From: an uncultured Flavobacteriales bacterium
GTDB taxonomy: Bacteria; Bacteroidota; Bacteroidia; Flavobacteriales_E; Vicingaceae
NCBI GenBank assembly: GCA_937901255.1
Contig: CALCHN010000023.1
Span: forward strand, 1 to 42,296
Direction of reading: 5' to 3'
DNA: 42,296 nt
In this document: piece after piece, positions 23,389-31,796 of the stretch
Position numbering within the stretch: the first letter of the stretch is position 1
Layout of the letters: each line of letters opens with the position of its first letter
Notes under the pieces: model-generated
The model's database searches: none
Seen by the model: only the letters and a program-made list of their open reading frames with translations
Told to the model about the DNA's origin: nothing
Made by a program: the position numbers and the translations under genes

Positions 23389-24827
23389 CCTACTGACCCC
23401 TCCAAACTAATTTCCAATAGTTTTTGTGCTTCAACAGCAAATTCCATAGGTAGTTTATTTAATACTTCTTTAGCATAACCGTTAACAATTAAATTAATCG
23501 CTTTTTCGGTATCTATTCCTCTTTGGTTGCAATAGAATATTTGGTCTTCGCCAATTTTTGAAGTGGTGGCTTCGTGTTCAATTTTAGCGGTGCTATTTTT
23601 TGTTTCAATGTAAGGGAAAGTATGAGCTCCACATTGATCGCCCATCAACAAGGAATCACATTGCGTGAAATTTCTTGCATTGCTAGCATTTTTATGTATT
23701 TGCACCAAACCTCGGTAAGAGTTGTTACTATGTCCTGCCGATATTCCTTTAGAAATAATGGTACTTTTAGTATTTTTTCCTAAGTGAATCATTTTTGTTC
23801 CGGTATCAGCTTGTTGGTAGTGGTTAGTTACTGCTACCGAGTAAAATTCACCAATGGAATTATCCCCTTTTAAAATACAAGATGGATATTTCCAAGTAAC
23901 GGCAGAGCCTGTTTCTACTTGTGTCCACGAAATTTTAGCATTCTTGTGGCAAATACCTCTTTTGGTTACAAAATTATATACACCACCTTTACCTTCTTTA
24001 TCGCCAGGAAACCAGTTTTGTACCGTTGAATATTTTATTTCGGCATTATCTAAAGCAATTAGCTCCACAATGGCAGCGTGTAATTGGTTTTCATCTCGAG
24101 ATGGAGCAGTACAACCTTCTAGGTAACTTACGTAACTTCCTTCATCAGCCACAACCAACGTTCTTTCAAACTGTCCGGTGTTGGCTTCGTTTATTCTAAA
24201 GTAAGTAGAAAGCTCCATTGGGCAACGAACTCCTTTCGGAATGTAGCAAAAAGAGCCATCTGAGAATACTGCTGAATTTAACGCTGCGTAGAAATTATCA
24301 GATGTTGGAACAACTGTTCCTATATATTTTTTTACCAATTCAGGATGATTTTGAACCGCTTCGCTAAACGAGCAGAAAATGATTCCTAATTCTTTTAGTT
24401 TTTCTTGAAAAGAAGTTTTTACGGAAACTGAATCAAAAACAAAATCTACTGCAACACCACTTAATGCTTTTTGTTCATCCATAGAAATACCTAATTTATC
24501 CATGGTAGCTTTCATTTCAGGGTCTATATCCTCCCATTTTACATCTCCTTTCTTTTTAGGAGCAGAATAATAAGATAACGCTTGAAAATCAACTTTAGGA
24601 TAATGCACATGAGCCCATTCTGGTTCTACCATTTTTTGCCATGCTCTGAAAGCGTTTAAACGGTATTCCAACATCCATTCCGGCTCATTTTTCTTAGCAG
24701 AAATTAAGTGTATCACCTCCTCGTTTAATCCCGGAGGAAGTTTGTCGGCTTCAATGTTTGAAGTAAAACCGTATTTATACTCTTTATCTTTTAATTCTTC
24801 TTTTAAATCGTCTTCTGTGTATGCCAT
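23385..24827 (-). CDS. sufB: Fe-S cluster assembly protein SufB
   Basis: 480 residues; scaffold protein that binds the nascent Fe-S cluster with SufC and SufD. Conserved features are EEVIHLISAKKNEPEWML then FRAWQKM, PTSDNFYAALNSAVFSDGSF, the core beta-helix with CTAPSRDENQLHAA and GICHKNAKISWTQVETGSA, the conserved Cys in FTQCDSLLMGDQCGAHTFPY, and the C-terminal KIGEDQIFYCNQRGIDTEKA. The frame is open for eight more codons upstream (MGNSKQIK), but the ATG at 24827 is the family start (MAYTEDDLKEEL). Second gene of the suf operon; its stop codon overlaps the GC-rich repeat. Confidence 0.96.
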   Translation of the reverse strand: MAYTEDDLKEELKDKEYKYGFTSNIEADKLPPGLNEEVIHLISAKKNEPEWMLEYRLNAFRAWQKMVEPEWAHVHYPKVDFQALSYYSAPKKKGDVKWEDIDPEMKATMDKLGISMDEQKALSGVAVDFVFDSVSVKTSFQEKLKELGIIFCSFSEAVQNHPELVKKYIGTVVPTSDNFYAALNSAVFSDGSFCYIPKGVRCPMELSTYFRINEANTGQFERTLVVADEGSYVSYLEGCTAPSRDENQLHAAIVELIALDNAEIKYSTVQNWFPGDKEGKGGVYNFVTKRGICHKNAKISWTQVETGSAVTWKYPSCILKGDNSIGEFYSVAVTNHYQQADTGTKMIHLGKNTKSTIISKGISAGHSNNSYRGLVQIHKNASNARNFTQCDSLLMGDQCGAHTFPYIETKNSTAKIEHEATTSKIGEDQIFYCNQRGIDTEKAINLIVNGYAKEVLNKLPMEFAVEAQKLLEISLEGSVG

Positions 24828-24845
24828 TTTTATTTGTTTTGAGTT

Positions 24846-24907
24846 TCCCATCCTAACCTTCCCAAAGGGAAGGAATTTCCCCTCCTTTAAAGGGGTTAGG
24901 GGAGGAC
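24846..24907. repeat. GC-rich palindromic repeat, double copy between sufA and sufB
   Basis: CCATCCTAACCTTCCCAAAG with GGAAGG, then CCCCTCCTTTAAAGGGG with TTAGGGGAGG. The two hairpins occupy most of the 111-base gap and could modulate read-through or mRNA stability in the suf operon. Confidence 0.7.
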
Positions 24908-24938
24908 AATCTCTAATTTCTAATTTCCAATCAATAAT

Positions 24939-25265
24939 TTACAGTGAGAAACTTTCTCCACAACCGCAAGTTCTGTTAGCGTTAGGGTTCTTAAAAATAA
25001 AGCCTTTGCCGTTAAGCCCACCTGAAAAATCAAGTTCTGTCCCGGCAAGGTATAGAATGCTTTTTTTGTCGCAAACGACTTTCATGCCGTTATCTTCAAA
25101 TACTTTATCATCATCGTTCATAACATGGTCGAATGATAAATCGTAAGTCAAACCAGAGCATCCACCACCTTTAACACCCACTCTAATAAAGCTTCCATCA
25201 GGAGCATTATCTTCTTGCATTAGCTTAATAGCTTGTTTTTTTGCGTTTTCTGAAACTGTTATCAT
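24939..25265 (-). CDS. sufA: A-type iron-sulfur carrier (SufA/HesB family)
   Basis: 108 residues; carries Fe-S clusters from the Suf scaffold to target proteins. The three ligand cysteines of the family are present: Cys36 in VKGGGCSGLTYDL, and Cys100 and Cys102 in NRTCGCGESFSL. First gene of the suf operon with a good promoter upstream. The IscA/ErpA names apply to the same family; suf context favours sufA. Confidence 0.94.
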   Translation of the reverse strand: MITVSENAKKQAIKLMQEDNAPDGSFIRVGVKGGGCSGLTYDLSFDHVMNDDDKVFEDNGMKVVCDKKSILYLAGTELDFSGGLNGKGFIFKNPNANRTCGCGESFSL

Positions 25266-25298
25266 AATTCAATTATTTAGATTAATTCTAAATTAGGA

Positions 25299-25330
25299 CA
25301 AAAGTACCTAAAATGTGGTATCGAAACAAA
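25299..25330 (-). promoter_or_regulatory. suf operon promoter
   Basis: On the minus strand TTTG (25327-25330), a 20-base spacer and TACTTTTG (25299-25306) match the phylum consensus. Transcription should start near 25292, giving a leader of about 27 bases before sufA. It is back-to-back with the thiL promoter. No clear IscR- or Fur-type operator palindrome is seen. Confidence 0.6.
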
Positions 25331-25366
25331 GAAAAAGTGAAAAAAGTAAATCTAAATTTAAATAGA

Positions 25367-25395
25367 TTGTTCAATAAATGAATTTCTTACCTTTG
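25367..25395 (+). promoter_or_regulatory. thiL promoter, near-leaderless
   Basis: TTG (25367-25369), 18 bases, TACCTTTG (25388-25395), ending four bases before the ATG at 25400. The predicted transcription start falls on or beside the start codon. Confidence 0.6.
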
Positions 25396-25399
25396 CCTT

Positions 25400-26461
25400 A
25401 TGTTTGAAGATAAAAATAACCCCAAAGAAATTGAGAATCTTGGTGAATTTGGATTAATCAATCACCTTACTTCTCAAATAAAATTAAAAAACCCAACTTC
25501 TGTTAAAGGAGTTGGTGATGATGCTGCTGTAATTGCCCCATCTAAAAATAAACAAATTGTGGTAACTACTGATATGTTGGTAGAAGGTATCCATTTCGAT
25601 TTGATTTATACACCATTTAAGCATTTAGGATATAAGGCTGTTACCGTTAACCTTTCGGATGTTTATGCTATGAACGCGGTGCCTACTCAAATTACTGTTT
25701 CTATTGCTGTTTCTAATAAAATTTCTATTGAAGCTTTAGAAGAATTGTATGCAGGAATGTTGTTGGCTTGTGAAATTTATGGTGTTGACTTGGTTGGTGG
25801 CGATACTACCTCATCCAATTCAGGATTGATAATAAGTATAACCGCTGTTGGAGAAGCAGAAAAGAAAGAAATAGTTTATAGAAATGGAGCCAAAGAAAAT
25901 GATTTGATTTGTGTGTCGGGCGACTTAGGAGGAGCTTTCATGGGCTTACAGTTGCTAGAAAGAGAAAAGCAAATTTTTAATGAAAACCCATCTATCCAAC
26001 CAGATTTTTCGGGATACGATTATGTATTGGAAAGGCAACTAAAACCTGAGCCACGACAAGATGTTATTGAAATGTTTAAAGAATTGGGAGTTCAACCTAC
26101 TTCTATGATAGATATTTCTGATGGACTTTCTTCCGAAATTATTCATATTTGTACTCAATCGGAAGTAGGATGTACTATTTATGAAGACAAGCTTCCTATA
26201 GATCCTTTAACGGTTTCTACAGCTGAAGAAATGAATTTAAACCCATCTGTTTGTGCCTTAAATGGTGGCGAAGACTATGAATTGCTTTTTACTATTTCTT
26301 TAGAGGATTATGAAAAAATTAAAGAACAAAAAAGAGTTGCTATCATCGGACATATCACTTCTGATAAAGGCAAGCACGAGTTTGTTTCTAATGGAGATAC
26401 GGTTCATGAACTTACTGCTCAAGGGTGGAATGCCATCTTGAAAAAAGATAGCGAAAATTAA
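25400..26461 (+). CDS. thiL: Thiamine-monophosphate kinase
   Basis: Phosphorylates thiamine monophosphate to the active cofactor thiamine pyrophosphate. 353 residues. Family motifs in order are GVGDDAAVI, TTDMLVEGIHFDL, GYKAVTVNLSDVYAMNAVPT, DLVGGDTTSS with the metal-binding Asp residues, CVSGDLGGAF and SMIDISDGLSSEI, then NGGEDYELLF. All ATP and metal sites are retained. It is divergent from the suf operon and followed 52 bases later by the radical SAM gene with its own promoter. Confidence 0.95.
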   Translation: MFEDKNNPKEIENLGEFGLINHLTSQIKLKNPTSVKGVGDDAAVIAPSKNKQIVVTTDMLVEGIHFDLIYTPFKHLGYKAVTVNLSDVYAMNAVPTQITVSIAVSNKISIEALEELYAGMLLACEIYGVDLVGGDTTSSNSGLIISITAVGEAEKKEIVYRNGAKENDLICVSGDLGGAFMGLQLLEREKQIFNENPSIQPDFSGYDYVLERQLKPEPRQDVIEMFKELGVQPTSMIDISDGLSSEIIHICTQSEVGCTIYEDKLPIDPLTVSTAEEMNLNPSVCALNGGEDYELLFTISLEDYEKIKEQKRVAIIGHITSDKGKHEFVSNGDTVHELTAQGWNAILKKDSEN

Positions 26462-26481
26462 AGTGTAGAATGTGATGTGTA

Positions 26482-26509
26482 TTGCATCAATTTGTTTTCA
26501 CTAACTTTA
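26482..26509 (+). promoter_or_regulatory. Promoter of the radical SAM gene, near-leaderless
   Basis: TTG (26482-26484), 17 bases, TAACTTTA (26502-26509), four bases before the ATG at 26514. The last base differs from the TAnnTTTG consensus. Confidence 0.45.
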
Positions 26510-26513
26510 CCAA

Positions 26514-27539
26514 ATGGCACTTTTGAAACATGACAATATTAGCATTTTAAAAAAAATCACTTTTGCCAGAGGTGTTAATATTATCGGATTATACTTCAGT
26601 TATCATCTTTCAAAACTTACCAAATCAGGGAAAATAGTAGGCTTACCTATGAGTTTAACTATTGAACCTACAACTGCTTGTAATTTAGGTTGTCCTGAAT
26701 GTCCGAGCGGACTAAAACAATTTTCTCGTCCAGAGGGGAATCTTAAAAATCCATTTTACCAAGAAACCATCAACAAGGTAAAAAAACATGTTTTTTATTT
26801 GAATTTTTATTTTCAAGGAGAACCATTTATTAATCCTAATTTTTTGGATATGGTGGCTTATGCTCACCAACAAAATATTTATACGGCTACATCAACCAAT
26901 GCTCATTTTCTTAATGATGAAACAGCTAAGAAAACGATAAAATCGGGGTTGGACAGATTGATTGTTTCTATTGATGGTATTACTCAAGAAGTGTATGAGA
27001 ATTATCGTGTTCATGGGAAGTTAGATAAGGTATTGGCTGGAACAAAAAACATCTTAAAATGGAAAAAAGAGCTTCAATCTAAAACACCTTATGTTATCTT
27101 TCAGTTTTTGGTAGTAAAGCCCAACGAACATCAAATAGAGGAAGCAAAGCTGTTGGCAAACGAATTGGGTGTGGATGAAATTCGTTTTAAAACGGCTCAG
27201 GTATATGATTATGAAAACGGAAATCCTTTAATTCCGACCATTGAAAAATATTCCCGCTATAAAAAATTACCTAACGGAAAGTTTACGTTAAAAAATAAGT
27301 TACTCAACGAGTGTTGGAGAATGTGGAGTTCTTGTGTCATTACTTGGGATGGCAAAGTAGTCCCTTGTTGTTTTGATAAGGATGCTCAACATCAACTGGG
27401 AGATGTATCAACTACAGATTTTAAAGCACTATGGAAGTCTAAGGCATACCAATCGTTTAGAAAAAACATATTGACAAATAGACAATCAATAGATATTTGT
27501 AAAAATTGCACTGAAGGAACTAAGGTGTTTGAAGGGTAA
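26514..27539 (+). CDS. Radical SAM protein with SPASM-type C-terminus
   Basis: 341 residues. The radical SAM cluster motif C-x3-C-x2-C is present as TACNLGCPECPSG near residue 56, followed by the glycine-rich EPF and barrel elements (FYFQGEPFINPNFLDM, RLIVSIDGITQEVYENYRVH). The C-terminal part has more cysteines arranged as in SPASM domains (CWRMWSSCVITWDGKVVPCC, then ICKNC), which bind auxiliary Fe-S clusters. It probably modifies a peptide or a small molecule, but no precursor-peptide gene is next to it. The nearby suf operon could mature its clusters. The substrate is unknown. Confidence 0.9.
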   Translation: MALLKHDNISILKKITFARGVNIIGLYFSYHLSKLTKSGKIVGLPMSLTIEPTTACNLGCPECPSGLKQFSRPEGNLKNPFYQETINKVKKHVFYLNFYFQGEPFINPNFLDMVAYAHQQNIYTATSTNAHFLNDETAKKTIKSGLDRLIVSIDGITQEVYENYRVHGKLDKVLAGTKNILKWKKELQSKTPYVIFQFLVVKPNEHQIEEAKLLANELGVDEIRFKTAQVYDYENGNPLIPTIEKYSRYKKLPNGKFTLKNKLLNECWRMWSSCVITWDGKVVPCCFDKDAQHQLGDVSTTDFKALWKSKAYQSFRKNILTNRQSIDICKNCTEGTKVFEG

Positions 27540-27540
27540 A

Positions 27541-27580
27541 AAAAGCATTTCTGAAAATATTTTCAGAAATGCTTTTAAAA
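27541..27580. terminator. Bidirectional terminator after the radical SAM gene
   Basis: Perfect stem AAAAGCATTTCTGAAAAT / ATTTTCAGAAATGCTTTT at 27541-27576, beginning one base after the stop codon. A-rich and T-rich sides allow termination in both directions. Confidence 0.9.
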
Positions 27581-27586
27581 TTTAAT

Positions 27587-27700
27587 TTACTTTTTCACCA
27601 TTTTTTTAGTAGCGATGAGTTTACCATCAGCAATAAGTGAGTAGGTGTTATTGCCTATTAAAGCACAAATGGTTTCGATGAAAAACACCTCTTTTTTTAT
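27587..27700 (-). pseudogene. Possible remnant of the C-terminal end of a secreted protein
   Basis: An open stretch of about 37 codons on the minus strand ends in a stop at 27587, next to the bidirectional terminator. Its last residues read NTYSLIADGKLIATKKMVKK, which resembles the final strands of type IX secretion C-terminal signals (a repeated strand ending in basic residues). There is no upstream body: the mfd promoter region follows. It may be a leftover of a deleted cargo gene. This rests on resemblance alone. Confidence 0.3.
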
Positions 27701-27723
27701 AAAAATGATTGTAAAAGGAATTG

Positions 27724-27731
27724 TAATTTTG
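27724..27731 (+). promoter_or_regulatory. -7 element before mfd
   Basis: TAATTTTG fits TAnnTTTG and ends five bases before the mfd ATG, but no upstream TTG lies at the usual distance. Confidence 0.4.
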
Positions 27732-27736
27732 CCAAA

Positions 27737-30700
27737 ATGAATTCTTTAGATTTAAAATCTTTTTATACTCAAGCTGAGCAAACAAAAAACATTGTTGAGC
27801 AACTTCAAAACACCGAAATATCTCACATACATTTTAAAGGGCTAATAGGTTCTGCTGCTGCCTTTTACTTCAACGGGATTTTTCAAAAATTACCGCTGAA
27901 TTTTTTTATTGTCATGAACGACAAAGAAGAGGCTGCCTATTTTTTTAACGATTTAGAACGCATCGTTGGAGACGATAAAGTGTTGTTTTTTCCAAATTCT
28001 TACCGCAACCCTTACCAAGTAGAACAAACCGACAACTCCAATGTATTGATGCGTGCTGAAGTTATTGGAGCGTTAAGTAAATCGTCCAACAAAATTATTG
28101 TTACTTATCCGGCAGCGTTATCAGAAAAAGTAATTACCAAAAAAATATTAAAGAAGAATACGCTTAAGCTAAAGTTAGACGAAGAATTTTCCATGCAAAG
28201 TTTAACAGAAAAGCTGCACCAATTTGATTTTGAACGAGTAGATTTTGTAGTAGAACCAGGTCAGTTTTCTATTAGAGGTGGTATTGTTGATGTGTTTTCT
28301 TTTTCCAATGAAAATCCTTACCGATTAGAGTTTTTTGGTGATGAAATTGCTTCTATCAGAAGCTTCGACCCTGTTTCTCAGTTGAGTATTAAGAATTATA
28401 CCAAAGTAACCATTTTACCCAACATCCAAAATTCCATGCTGGAAGAACAACGAATTTCTATCTTAGCATACCTTCCAAAAAATACGGTGCTTGCTTTTAA
28501 AGAAATTGAATTGGTTGCAGAAAAACTCGACAAAGATTTTGACAAAGCAACTGAAGCGTATCAAAAAGTAAAAACATCTCCTTTAGCACACTTCTCTCCC
28601 GAAGAGTTGTTTTATGAAAAAAATCAATTTTTAAACGAAATTGAAACTAAAAACACCATTGAATTTGGCACTCAATTTTATCTTTCACCTCAACTTGTAG
28701 CAAACGTTAAGCAGCAAGTACAGCCTATTTTTAATAAAAATTTCGATTTGCTTCACCAAGATTTAGTGAACAAGAAAGAACAAGGTTATAAGGTAGCTGT
28801 TTTGGCAGATAGTTCTAAACAAACCGAACGCTTAACTGCTATTTTTGATGATATTGGTAAATCCATCGAGTTTAACTCCATTTTACTTACCATTCACGAA
28901 GGATTTGTGGATGAAGATCTAAAAATTGCCCTTTATACCGACCATCAAATTTTTAACCGATATCAACGCTTTCAATTAAAAGACAGCTACAAGAAAAAAA
29001 GCGAGAGTTTAACCTTAAAAGAACTGCATAATTTAACTCCGGGAGATTTTATTACGCATATAGACCACGGTGTTGGGCGTTTTTCAGGGTTAGAAAAAAT
29101 TGATGTAAACGGCAAACAACAAGAAACCATTAGGATAGTTTACGCCAACAACGATTTGCTTTACGTCAGCATTCATTCGTTACACAAAATCACCAAATAT
29201 GTAGGAAAAGACGGTACTCCACCAAGCATAAATAAATTAGGTTCGGCACAATGGCAAACCGCCAAACAAAAGACCAAAGCTAAGATTAAAGAAGTAGCCT
29301 TTGATTTAATAAAACTCTATGCTGAAAGAAAGTCTAAAAAAGGCTACCAATTTATGCCCGATACTTATTTACAAAACGAATTAGAAGCTTCTTTTATTTA
29401 TGAAGATACGCCAGACCAATTAAAAGCTACTCAAGATCTAAAAAAAGACATGGAAGCAGATTATCCAATGGACAGGCTTATTTGTGGAGATGTTGGTTTT
29501 GGTAAAACTGAAGTAGCTATAAGAGCAGCTTTTAAGGCTGTTGCCGATAGCAAACAAGTAGCGGTATTAGTTCCTACTACCATTTTGGCGTTGCAACATT
29601 ATAAAACATTTAAAGAGAGATTAAAAGATTTTCCTTGTAAGGTAGATTACATTAATCGTTTTAAAACAAAAAAACAACAAACAGAAACGCTAAAAAACCT
29701 AGCCGAAGGGAAAGTGGACATTTTAATAGGAACCCATCGTATTGTAGGAAATGATGTGAAATTTAAAGACTTAGGCTTATTGATTATTGATGAGGAACAG
29801 AAATTTGGGGTTTCGGTAAAAGATAAATTAAAAACCATAAAAGCCAATGTAGATACCCTTACGCTTACCGCTACACCAATACCTAGAACATTGCAATTCT
29901 CACTAATGGCTGCAAGAGATTTGTCTAACATTAATACGCCACCGCCCAACCGACAGCCTGTGGAAACCAAACTGGTTACTTTTAACGAAGAAGTTATTCG
30001 AGATGCAATTATTTATGAAACGTCAAGAAGAGGGCAAGTTTTTATTGTGAATAATCGTATTGAAAACTTAAAAGAAGTAGCCGGGATGGTACAACGATTA
30101 TGTCCAAACGTAAGTATATTAAGTGCTCACGGACAGATGAAAGGAGCCGAATTGGAACAAAAAATGGCTGCTTTTGTGGATGGAGAATACGATGTGCTGA
30201 TAGCTACCACCATTATTGAATCAGGATTAGACATTCCTAATGCCAACACCATTATTATTTTAAATTCCAACCATTTTGGAATGAGTGATTTACATCAAAT
30301 GAGAGGAAGAGTAGGAAGATCTAACAAAAAAGCTTTTTGTTATTTGGTAGCACCTCCTATGCATACACTAACTCCGGAAGCTCGTAAAAGGTTAACCGCT
30401 TTGGAACAGTTTTCTGAATTGGGTAGCGGTTTCCAAATTGCTATGCGAGATTTAGATATTAGAGGAGCGGGGAATTTATTAGGAGCAGAACAAAGTGGTT
30501 TTATTTCAGAAATTGGATTTGATGTGTATCAAAAAATCTTGCAAGAAGCCATTGATGAATTGAAAGAAAACGAGTTTAAAGAATTATATGCTGAAGAATT
30601 AAAAACCAAAAACTTTATAAAAGATTGTCAAATAGAAACCGATTTTGAAATTTTAATTCCAGACGATTATATTACCAACATTGCCGAAAGACTATCCATT

Positions 30701-31081
30701 TACAAAGAGCTGGATGAACTGGAAAACATAGAAAGTCTGGAAACATATAAAAATCAGCTGATAGATAGGTTTGGAAAAATTCCTTATGCTACCGAACAAC
30801 TTTTTAAAGCCATCCAACTAAGATGGGTAGCCAAAGAAATAGGATTTGAAAAGTTGGTGTTAAAACAACAAAAACTCATTGGCTACTTTATTTCTAATCC
30901 TGATTCACCTTATTTTCAATCAACAAGGTTTACCAATGTATTAAACTTTGTGCAACAAAACCAACGTACTTGTAAAATGAAAGAGAAAAACGATAAATTA
31001 TCTTTGGTATTTGAAAACGTAAACTCTATTCATCAAGCCATTGAATTGATAGAGCCAATGTTAACTCAAGCATTAGCATAA
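27737..31081 (+). CDS. mfd: Transcription-repair coupling factor Mfd
   Basis: 1114-residue ATP-dependent translocase that removes RNA polymerase stalled at DNA lesions and recruits UvrA. Domains in order: UvrB-like N-terminal part (about 1-350, with EPGQFSIRGGIVDVFSF), RNA-polymerase-binding CarD-like domain (from about residue 433, LTPGDFITHIDHGVGRF), superfamily 2 helicase with Walker A GDVGFGKT near residue 583, DEEQ box near 684 (IIDEEQKFGV), TLTATPIPRTL, and the arginine-finger motif RMGRVGRS-type seen as QMRGRVGRSNKK, then the C-terminal TRCF domain. Full length, no lost motifs. Confidence 0.97.
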   Translation: MNSLDLKSFYTQAEQTKNIVEQLQNTEISHIHFKGLIGSAAAFYFNGIFQKLPLNFFIVMNDKEEAAYFFNDLERIVGDDKVLFFPNSYRNPYQVEQTDNSNVLMRAEVIGALSKSSNKIIVTYPAALSEKVITKKILKKNTLKLKLDEEFSMQSLTEKLHQFDFERVDFVVEPGQFSIRGGIVDVFSFSNENPYRLEFFGDEIASIRSFDPVSQLSIKNYTKVTILPNIQNSMLEEQRISILAYLPKNTVLAFKEIELVAEKLDKDFDKATEAYQKVKTSPLAHFSPEELFYEKNQFLNEIETKNTIEFGTQFYLSPQLVANVKQQVQPIFNKNFDLLHQDLVNKKEQGYKVAVLADSSKQTERLTAIFDDIGKSIEFNSILLTIHEGFVDEDLKIALYTDHQIFNRYQRFQLKDSYKKKSESLTLKELHNLTPGDFITHIDHGVGRFSGLEKIDVNGKQQETIRIVYANNDLLYVSIHSLHKITKYVGKDGTPPSINKLGSAQWQTAKQKTKAKIKEVAFDLIKLYAERKSKKGYQFMPDTYLQNELEASFIYEDTPDQLKATQDLKKDMEADYPMDRLICGDVGFGKTEVAIRAAFKAVADSKQVAVLVPTTILALQHYKTFKERLKDFPCKVDYINRFKTKKQQTETLKNLAEGKVDILIGTHRIVGNDVKFKDLGLLIIDEEQKFGVSVKDKLKTIKANVDTLTLTATPIPRTLQFSLMAARDLSNINTPPPNRQPVETKLVTFNEEVIRDAIIYETSRRGQVFIVNNRIENLKEVAGMVQRLCPNVSILSAHGQMKGAELEQKMAAFVDGEYDVLIATTIIESGLDIPNANTIIILNSNHFGMSDLHQMRGRVGRSNKKAFCYLVAPPMHTLTPEARKRLTALEQFSELGSGFQIAMRDLDIRGAGNLLGAEQSGFISEIGFDVYQKILQEAIDELKENEFKELYAEELKTKNFIKDCQIETDFEILIPDDYITNIAERLSIYKELDELENIESLETYKNQLIDRFGKIPYATEQLFKAIQLRWVAKEIGFEKLVLKQQKLIGYFISNPDSPYFQSTRFTNVLNFVQQNQRTCKMKEKNDKLSLVFENVNSIHQAIELIEPMLTQALA

Positions 31082-31105
31082 AAAAACTCATACAATAAAA
31101 GTCAT

Positions 31106-31134
31106 TTTTCAATGAAAAAAAATAAGTAGTTTTG
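31106..31134 (+). promoter_or_regulatory. Promoter of the 31.2-kb lipoprotein gene
   Basis: TTT at 31106-31108, 18 bases, TAGTTTTG at 31127-31134. This predicts a leader of about 43 bases. Confidence 0.45.
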
Positions 31135-31182
31135 GAACGTATTTTGATAACACCAGAAAACAAAAATTTAAAAAATTAAGAC

Positions 31183-31728
31183 ATGAAAAAATTAGGATAT
31201 TTAATGCTATTGGTTGTTGTAGCAAGTTTATATGCGTGCAGCCCAAGTATTCCATTTACAAATGAGGATAAAATAAAGTATAATTTAACTGAAGATAGAA
31301 TTAAAAAGCTACAGTTTTTTGTTTCTAGAGACATCGTTTTACAACGTGGAGAGCGAACTGATGAAGCTCAAGAATTTGACCAAGATGGTAAATTGATTGT
31401 TTCAAGTTCTGCATTATTAGATGAAATTTATATTAAAGAAGGAACTCCAGGTGTTGTAGTTAAAGTAATTGATGAAAACAAAGTGGCAGTAAGTTTTGAT
31501 GCTACCGATGATAATAAATATTTGGTTTTTGGAGATCCTAATAATAGAGGACGATACAACTTAATGGGTGCAGAATGGAATAACGGCAAAGGTAAAATTA
31601 ATTATGGCGGAAAAGTTTATTATGTTATGCCGGGTGGAGCAAGTGCTTACTTAAAATACAAAATGAAGAAAAGCAACGAAAGCAGAAAAAGCCAAAGTGC
31701 TGCCAAAGGTAGAAAAGTTAATAACTAA
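31183..31728 (+). CDS. Putative lipoprotein, function unknown
   Basis: Unrecognised 181-residue protein with a lipoprotein signal peptide ending LYAC (Cys19). The mature part has mixed charged and beta-type stretches (LQFFVSRDIVLQRGE near residue 45, KYLVFGDPNNRGRYNLMG near 115) and a basic C-terminal tail (KMKKSNESRKSQSAAKGRKV). It has its own promoter and a strong terminator, so it is probably expressed by itself. Similar small lipoproteins are common in this phylum; no function can be assigned. Confidence 0.75.
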   Translation: MKKLGYLMLLVVVASLYACSPSIPFTNEDKIKYNLTEDRIKKLQFFVSRDIVLQRGERTDEAQEFDQDGKLIVSSSALLDEIYIKEGTPGVVVKVIDENKVAVSFDATDDNKYLVFGDPNNRGRYNLMGAEWNNGKGKINYGGKVYYVMPGGASAYLKYKMKKSNESRKSQSAAKGRKVNN

Positions 31729-31749
31729 AAATATTAGTTTACAAATTAC

Positions 31750-31783
31750 AAACTGCTTCAAAAATTTTGAAGCAGTTTTTTTT
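31750..31783 (+). terminator. Terminator after the lipoprotein gene
   Basis: Perfect stem AAACTGCTTCAAAA / TTTTGAAGCAGTTT followed by a T run. An in-frame ATG for the next gene at 31767 lies inside this hairpin and is therefore rejected. Confidence 0.9.
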
Positions 31784-31796
31784 ATACAAAATATTC

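Noticed and set aside
31767..31796. Upstream ATG for purine nucleoside phosphorylase
   Set aside because: Lies inside the terminator of the preceding gene.
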